From Trichobilharzia regenti (lineage: Eukaryota; Platyhelminthes; Trematoda; Strigeidida; Schistosomatidae), in assembly GCA_944472135.2 (NCBI GenBank), contig OX235270.1, positions 51,274,352 through 51,338,351 on the forward strand: a stretch of DNA of 64,000 nucleotides, written 5' to 3'. The notes below the pieces were generated by a model, which was not told the DNA's origin, did no database searches, and saw nothing but the letters and a program-made list of their open reading frames with translations. Below are positions 42,702 to 64,000 of this stretch, piece after piece (positions within the stretch are counted from its first letter, which is position 1; each line of letters begins with the position of its first letter). Position numbers and translations under genes: made by a program.

Positions 42702-63861
<21,160 letters not shown>

Positions 63862-64000
63862 CTGAATATATGTAAAGATAAAAACTGAGTATATATATGT
63901 ATATAAGAAAGTATGCATCACTGAACAAAGCTGTGGAGTCACTTAGGAACACCAATCAGAGTGAACGAAATTATAGACTGTAGTCTACGAAACTTAACTG

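Overview
The window looks like nuclear DNA of a flatworm, most likely a Schistosoma species. The evidence is AT-rich DNA, short conserved exons separated by kilobase introns, and a mobile-element set typical of schistosome genomes: RTE-clade LINEs, Penelope-like elements with GIY-YIG endonucleases, a Merlin DNA transposon, and tRNA-derived SINEs carrying hammerhead ribozymes. The species call is an inference; no marker here fixes it.

Two host genes are supported, both protein kinases, converging tail to tail. On the + strand, six exons (3592-23237) encode the C-terminal 436 residues of a germinal-centre kinase III (MST3/STK24/25/26 type). They run from subdomain IX of the kinase domain through a low-complexity linker to the C-terminal dimerisation region, with stop codon TAA at 23235. 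On the - strand, four exons (63861-42702) encode the C-terminal 214 residues of a group I p21-activated kinase (PAK), from the hinge of the kinase domain to the stop. Splice sites are GT-AG and exon phases match across every junction. The 5' ends of both genes lie outside the window. About 19.5 kb without a recognised host gene separates the two stop codons.

Most of the rest is transposon sequence in introns and in that intergenic interval. RTE copies of two lineages occur at about 3.98-4.86, 7.06-8.1, 11.33-13.3, 20.43-22.48, 27.4-29.8, 30.63-31.85, 32.56-33.48, 34.97-35.88, 38.5-41.26, 48.1-50.5, 56.26-58.94 and 59.94-62.17 kb. A Merlin transposon with an 8-bp target duplication is at 9268-10161. 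Penelope-like fragments with GIY-YIG domains are at 26.0, 30.5-32.2, 43.4-44.3, 45.8, 46.6-46.9, 51.2-51.8 and 53.6-53.8 kb. A 5.3-kb composite block occurs twice in direct orientation (26034-32558 and 46790-52090). The first copy was later interrupted by a 1.2-kb RTE. The pair brackets the last two PAK exons.

The most unusual material is small-scale. It includes an inverted pair of hammerhead-ribozyme SINEs that seems to have inserted as one unit with a 12-bp target duplication (54042-54638). There are also three very short insertions (35, 37 and 156 bp) built only from Penelope-type terminal sequence, each with its own target duplication. Finally, a SINE family joins a tRNA-like head to both ends of the local RTE element.
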